Assembly: GCF_002079055.1 (NCBI RefSeq)
Contig: NC_047491.1
Location: forward strand, 310,001-374,000
Source: Saccharomyces paradoxus
Taxonomy: Eukaryota > Ascomycota > Saccharomycetes > Saccharomycetales > Saccharomycetaceae
Direction: 5' to 3'
Length of the DNA: 64,000 nt
Numbering within the stretch: the stretch's first letter is position 1; each line of letters begins with the position of its first letter. Below are positions 61,315 through 64,000 of this stretch, one piece after another. Below the pieces are notes generated by a model. It ran no database searches. It was given only the letters and a program-made list of their open reading frames with translations, and had not been told where the DNA came from. The position numbers were made by a program, and so were the translations under genes.

Positions 61315-63705
61315 TCAACCCTCCCAATTAATAAAATTGAAGTCATTTTCGTTTGTATCCAGTAAATTGAGATCGTAATCCGGTCCTTGGTCTTCGACCA
61401 TACCAATATTTCCAAACTTCATGTTCTGAGACTGTTGATTCTGATGTCCATTAGTACCAGTTTGCTGAGGACCCAAAGTTGTACCCACAGTGGATGAAGG
61501 TTGAACTGATGCTTTCTGATTATCGCCATTATTTGTAGATGCATAGGTTTCATTAGCAACGTTCGAATTTCCGTTTGGTGTTCTGTTGGTAGGCACGCAA
61601 CTTTGATTGGGAAACAACAAAGAACTTGAGTTTTTGAGAGCTTCAAAGTCGTATGCTTGATTAGTATTATTTAGTTTTTTTTCCTCTGGAGTAGATAATG
61701 CGTCACGATTGCCTTTATTATTCCTTGAATCGTTACCTACTTGTGCTTCCAGCGGGTTTCCCCCAGTTGGAAGTTCTTGTGGTACCGTAGTATTCTGCGA
61801 TGGGATTATTTTAGAGCTCTTTAAAGTAATATTCAAATTGGTGGTTGAGAACCCATGTGGTGGCTTTATAACCACATTTCCTGCTGCTTTAGAACTTCTT
61901 TGCTTCTGAGCGTCACCAGAAGGAGGTGTTGCTATGCTTAAAGGGGATGATGCGGACACTTTAGAGTTTACTGCTCGCTTGGGCCCGCTCTTTGTCGCAA
62001 CTTTGGCACTTTCTGGATCAAAGCAACTCTCAGTCACCGAGGATAATGGACTGGATACAGCTGGCTTGTTAAAACTTCCCAAATTTATGCCAGAAAAAGG
62101 TAAAGGGTTCGTAGTCTTGGTGGGTGGAGCTGAATGCACAATCGGAGTAGTCGTATTCGAAAATGTCCTTAACATATCGTTTTCGTCTTTGGTGGCATCT
62201 GCAGTCAAAATAACAGAAGGGGTGGATTTCCTCCTCGAAACTCTAGTGTTCGGGGGACTGCGCTTCCTACCTGTCACTCCGCTGTTGCTATTAAGTTTAT
62301 TCGACGACTCCACCGGAAAAGCTGACGTTGATGCCTTTTTTATATTTTTCCTTACCTTTGTGGGCTGTTTGGTGACTGAAATGGAAGGTGATGCTGCATC
62401 CAACGAAGGGCTAGATTTGGAATTGGAATAAATGTCTTCCTCGCCAAATATTATTGCTTGATTGCGAAAGTTGGTAGCAATATCTGATCTTGGAGTCTTG
62501 TTCACTCTTGAACCTACCATAGCAGGCTCACTTGTTGTGGAGCCTGGAGTGGTAATATTTGGCGAACCGGCGTTTGTCGATCCTGCGGAAACTGTTGCTG
62601 TATTATTTTTTCTTCGTCTCTTAGCCACCGGACCGGCTTTTGCTTTGCTCTTAGCTTTTGAAGTTGCTGATCTACTTCTTGTAGATTTTGATGTCGGAAC
62701 ATTATTTGGCCTATCGGTTGAATGCATGGTTTTTAGACTTTTAGGTTGGTTCACCGGAGACTTATTATTGGCTATATTATTTGTGGTATTATTGTTACAC
62801 GGGTTTACCATTGAATTTTCGGTAGTGGGTTGCATTGGGTAGTTATAGACTGGCCAGCCAGTAACGTTTTGACTTCGATTCTGGGTTGGAGCTACATTCG
62901 TAAAATCGCCGGAAGGCGGGGCTGTGGCAGCAACTGTTGTTGCTCCAGCTGTTGGGTTTGCATTATTGTATGGCGGAATGGAAAAGTTATTAACGATAGG
63001 ATTACCAACAATCGGAATTGGTATAGCGTTCATATTAACATTCCGCATTTGAACTGCAGGAGGCATAGGATTTCCCAGCATCATGGCAGCTAGGTGCATG
63101 GGGTCTATGTCCTCGTTAATGTATTCTCCTCTTCGTTCTGCATCGTGTTGTAGCCTTGCCGCATGAACAGCCAAACTTCTATATATTTGTTCCTGCCTTT
63201 GTTCTTGAAGAACGAGTTGATAATATTGCTGAGCGAACTCTGAGCCGCCTCTAGAAGAACTGGTATTAAAGATGTCCCAGAATATTTGCCACCATTCATA
63301 CAAAAAGCCTTGGGGTGTATCTACTACCTTTGACAGTGTACTCTGCTTACCATTATTTTCCTTGGGGTTGGGTCCGTCCACTGGTTCGTGGCCAATGTCT
63401 CTATCTAGCTGCGCATCTTGAGCAAACGCAGCTGCAGTGTTTTTCAAGGATGATTTCGTGAGAAAGTCAAATATGTACTCATTGAGCGTATTCTTGCAGT
63501 TCATTTTTTCCTTCAAATCTGAATTTTCCACTGTAGGATGATTTATCCACTGTTGCTGTTGCTGAGGTTGTTGTTGTCGCTGCTGCTCATTATTCGTCGC
63601 CATTGCAATATTGCTCTGCAAGTCTTGTTTATATTGGCTTGCTATGTATGGTTGGTCCGCGGGAGGAATTGAATCTGGGTACGAATTACTCACTTTATAA
63701 CTCAT
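61315..63705 (-). CDS. FLO8: FLO8, LisH transcription factor for filamentous growth (open frame)
   Basis: 796 residues in one frame (S. cerevisiae functional form about 799). It activates FLO11, FLO1 and STA genes for flocculation, invasive growth and pseudohyphal growth downstream of PKA. A Gln-rich run (41-52) precedes the LisH domain (about 72-105, [21 protein letters not shown]). The tryptophan-rich stretch [11 protein letters not shown] (137-146) covers the site that is a stop codon in S288C (W142 there), and here it is Trp. A basic block ([20 protein letters not shown], near 350-370) is a likely nuclear signal. The rest is Ser/Thr/Asn-rich. Confidence 0.96.
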   Translation of the reverse strand: MSYKVSNSYPDSIPPADQPYIASQYKQDLQSNIAMATNNEQQRQQQPQQQQQWINHPTVENSDLKEKMNCKNTLNEYIFDFLTKSSLKNTAAAFAQDAQLDRDIGHEPVDGPNPKENNGKQSTLSKVVDTPQGFLYEWWQIFWDIFNTSSSRGGSEFAQQYYQLVLQEQRQEQIYRSLAVHAARLQHDAERRGEYINEDIDPMHLAAMMLGNPMPPAVQMRNVNMNAIPIPIVGNPIVNNFSIPPYNNANPTAGATTVAATAPPSGDFTNVAPTQNRSQNVTGWPVYNYPMQPTTENSMVNPCNNNTTNNIANNKSPVNQPKSLKTMHSTDRPNNVPTSKSTRSRSATSKAKSKAKAGPVAKRRRKNNTATVSAGSTNAGSPNITTPGSTTSEPAMVGSRVNKTPRSDIATNFRNQAIIFGEEDIYSNSKSSPSLDAASPSISVTKQPTKVRKNIKKASTSAFPVESSNKLNSNSGVTGRKRSPPNTRVSRRKSTPSVILTADATKDENDMLRTFSNTTTPIVHSAPPTKTTNPLPFSGINLGSFNKPAVSSPLSSVTESCFDPESAKVATKSGPKRAVNSKVSASSPLSIATPPSGDAQKQRSSKAAGNVVIKPPHGFSTTNLNITLKSSKIIPSQNTTVPQELPTGGNPLEAQVGNDSRNNKGNRDALSTPEEKKLNNTNQAYDFEALKNSSSLLFPNQSCVPTNRTPNGNSNVANETYASTNNGDNQKASVQPSSTVGTTLGPQQTGTNGHQNQQSQNMKFGNIGMVEDQGPDYDLNLLDTNENDFNFINWEG

Positions 63706-64000
63706 TCTACCACGGAGTTCGTTTCCTCTTTATTTACGTCTATGAACGTCTTCGTGTTTATTTTTTATAGCCTCAATGACTTACTAACGTCAACTCACCG
63801 TGTATTGGGCAAACAAAATGGTATCAAAACAAATGCGCTTGAACAGGAGCAAAATGTGGTCACTCTTTTAGTCTATATTCAATAAATTTTATCAGAATTG
63901 GCCTGGAACCGGCCCTCTTCAGCTTCATCGTGATCCCATTCTTCCTTCGTTGTCTTCCCACGCTCTTCCGGACCCTCGTAAAAGAGTCCGAGAAGCCGAG
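63706..64000. other. FLO8 upstream region, cut by the window end
   Basis: 295 bp of FLO8 promoter-side DNA. At the very edge CGGA...TCCG with CTC...GAG (63969-63990) could form a hairpin of about 7 pairs with a bulge. No gene is visible before the window ends. Confidence 0.4.

Noticed and set aside
61934-62431. 165-codon plus-strand frame antisense to FLO8 (and neighbours at 62462-62842)
   Set aside because: Mirror of Ser/Thr/Pro/Asn-rich FLO8 codons; FLO8 is the clear gene here.
1-64000. CRISPR arrays, bacterial-type operons, riboswitches
   Set aside because: No spaced direct repeats, no Shine-Dalgarno context and a clearly yeast gene set.

Overview
This window is nuclear DNA of a budding yeast of the Saccharomyces sensu stricto group. 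Almost every long reading frame is recognisable as the orthologue of a gene on the right arm of S. cerevisiae chromosome V, and the order matches the YER077C to YER109C interval gene by gene. The proteins match what I remember of S. cerevisiae closely but not exactly. Conserved enzymes differ by a few percent, while fast-evolving proteins such as Mam1, Dot6 and Get2 differ clearly. That is more than strain variation and suggests a sibling species (S. paradoxus, S. mikatae or similar) rather than S288C. The exact species cannot be settled by eye.

Layout from left to right. 1-472: a diverged Ty4-type tau LTR. 473-7762: MRX1, ICP55, YER079W and AIM9, mostly mitochondrial. 7763-9995: SER3 with an upstream SRG1-type regulatory transcription unit. 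10202-14079: UTP7, GET2, a small unassigned ORF and YER085C. 14424-18245: ILV1 and AIM10. 18521-23269: SBH1, DOT6 and PTC2. 23877-29166: TRP2, MET6 and IES5. 29257-35276: TSC11, AIM11 (the one spliced gene) and PUP3. 35895-39180: RAD51 and SHC1. 39181-41080: a gene-poor interval with a perfect extended ARS consensus, old delta LTRs and a tRNA-Glu(UUC). 41542-47839: UBP9, PRS2, UBC6 and AST2. 49155-53474: RPS8B, SSA4 and RTT105. 53916-60664: NUP157, MAM1 and GLE2. 61315-63705: FLO8, here with an open frame, unlike S288C.

The genes are mostly independent housekeeping units, not operons. Several share divergent promoters with readable control sites: Gcn4 at TRP2, Cbf1 and Met31/32 at MET6, Rpn4 (PUP3) facing MCB boxes (RAD51), a mid-sporulation element at MAM1, heat-shock and stress elements at SSA4, and a Cha4-like palindrome at SRG1/SER3. 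Amino-acid metabolism is well represented (SER3, ILV1, TRP2, MET6).

I found no gene system foreign to yeast. The least explained DNA is two GC-rich, inverted-repeat-rich islands in otherwise AT-rich intergenic sequence: 48431-48650 (57% GC by hand count, between AST2 and RPS8B) and 21541-21700 (64% GC, upstream of DOT6). Next come the small S/P/T-rich ORF at 13182-13382 and the SER3 upstream palindrome.
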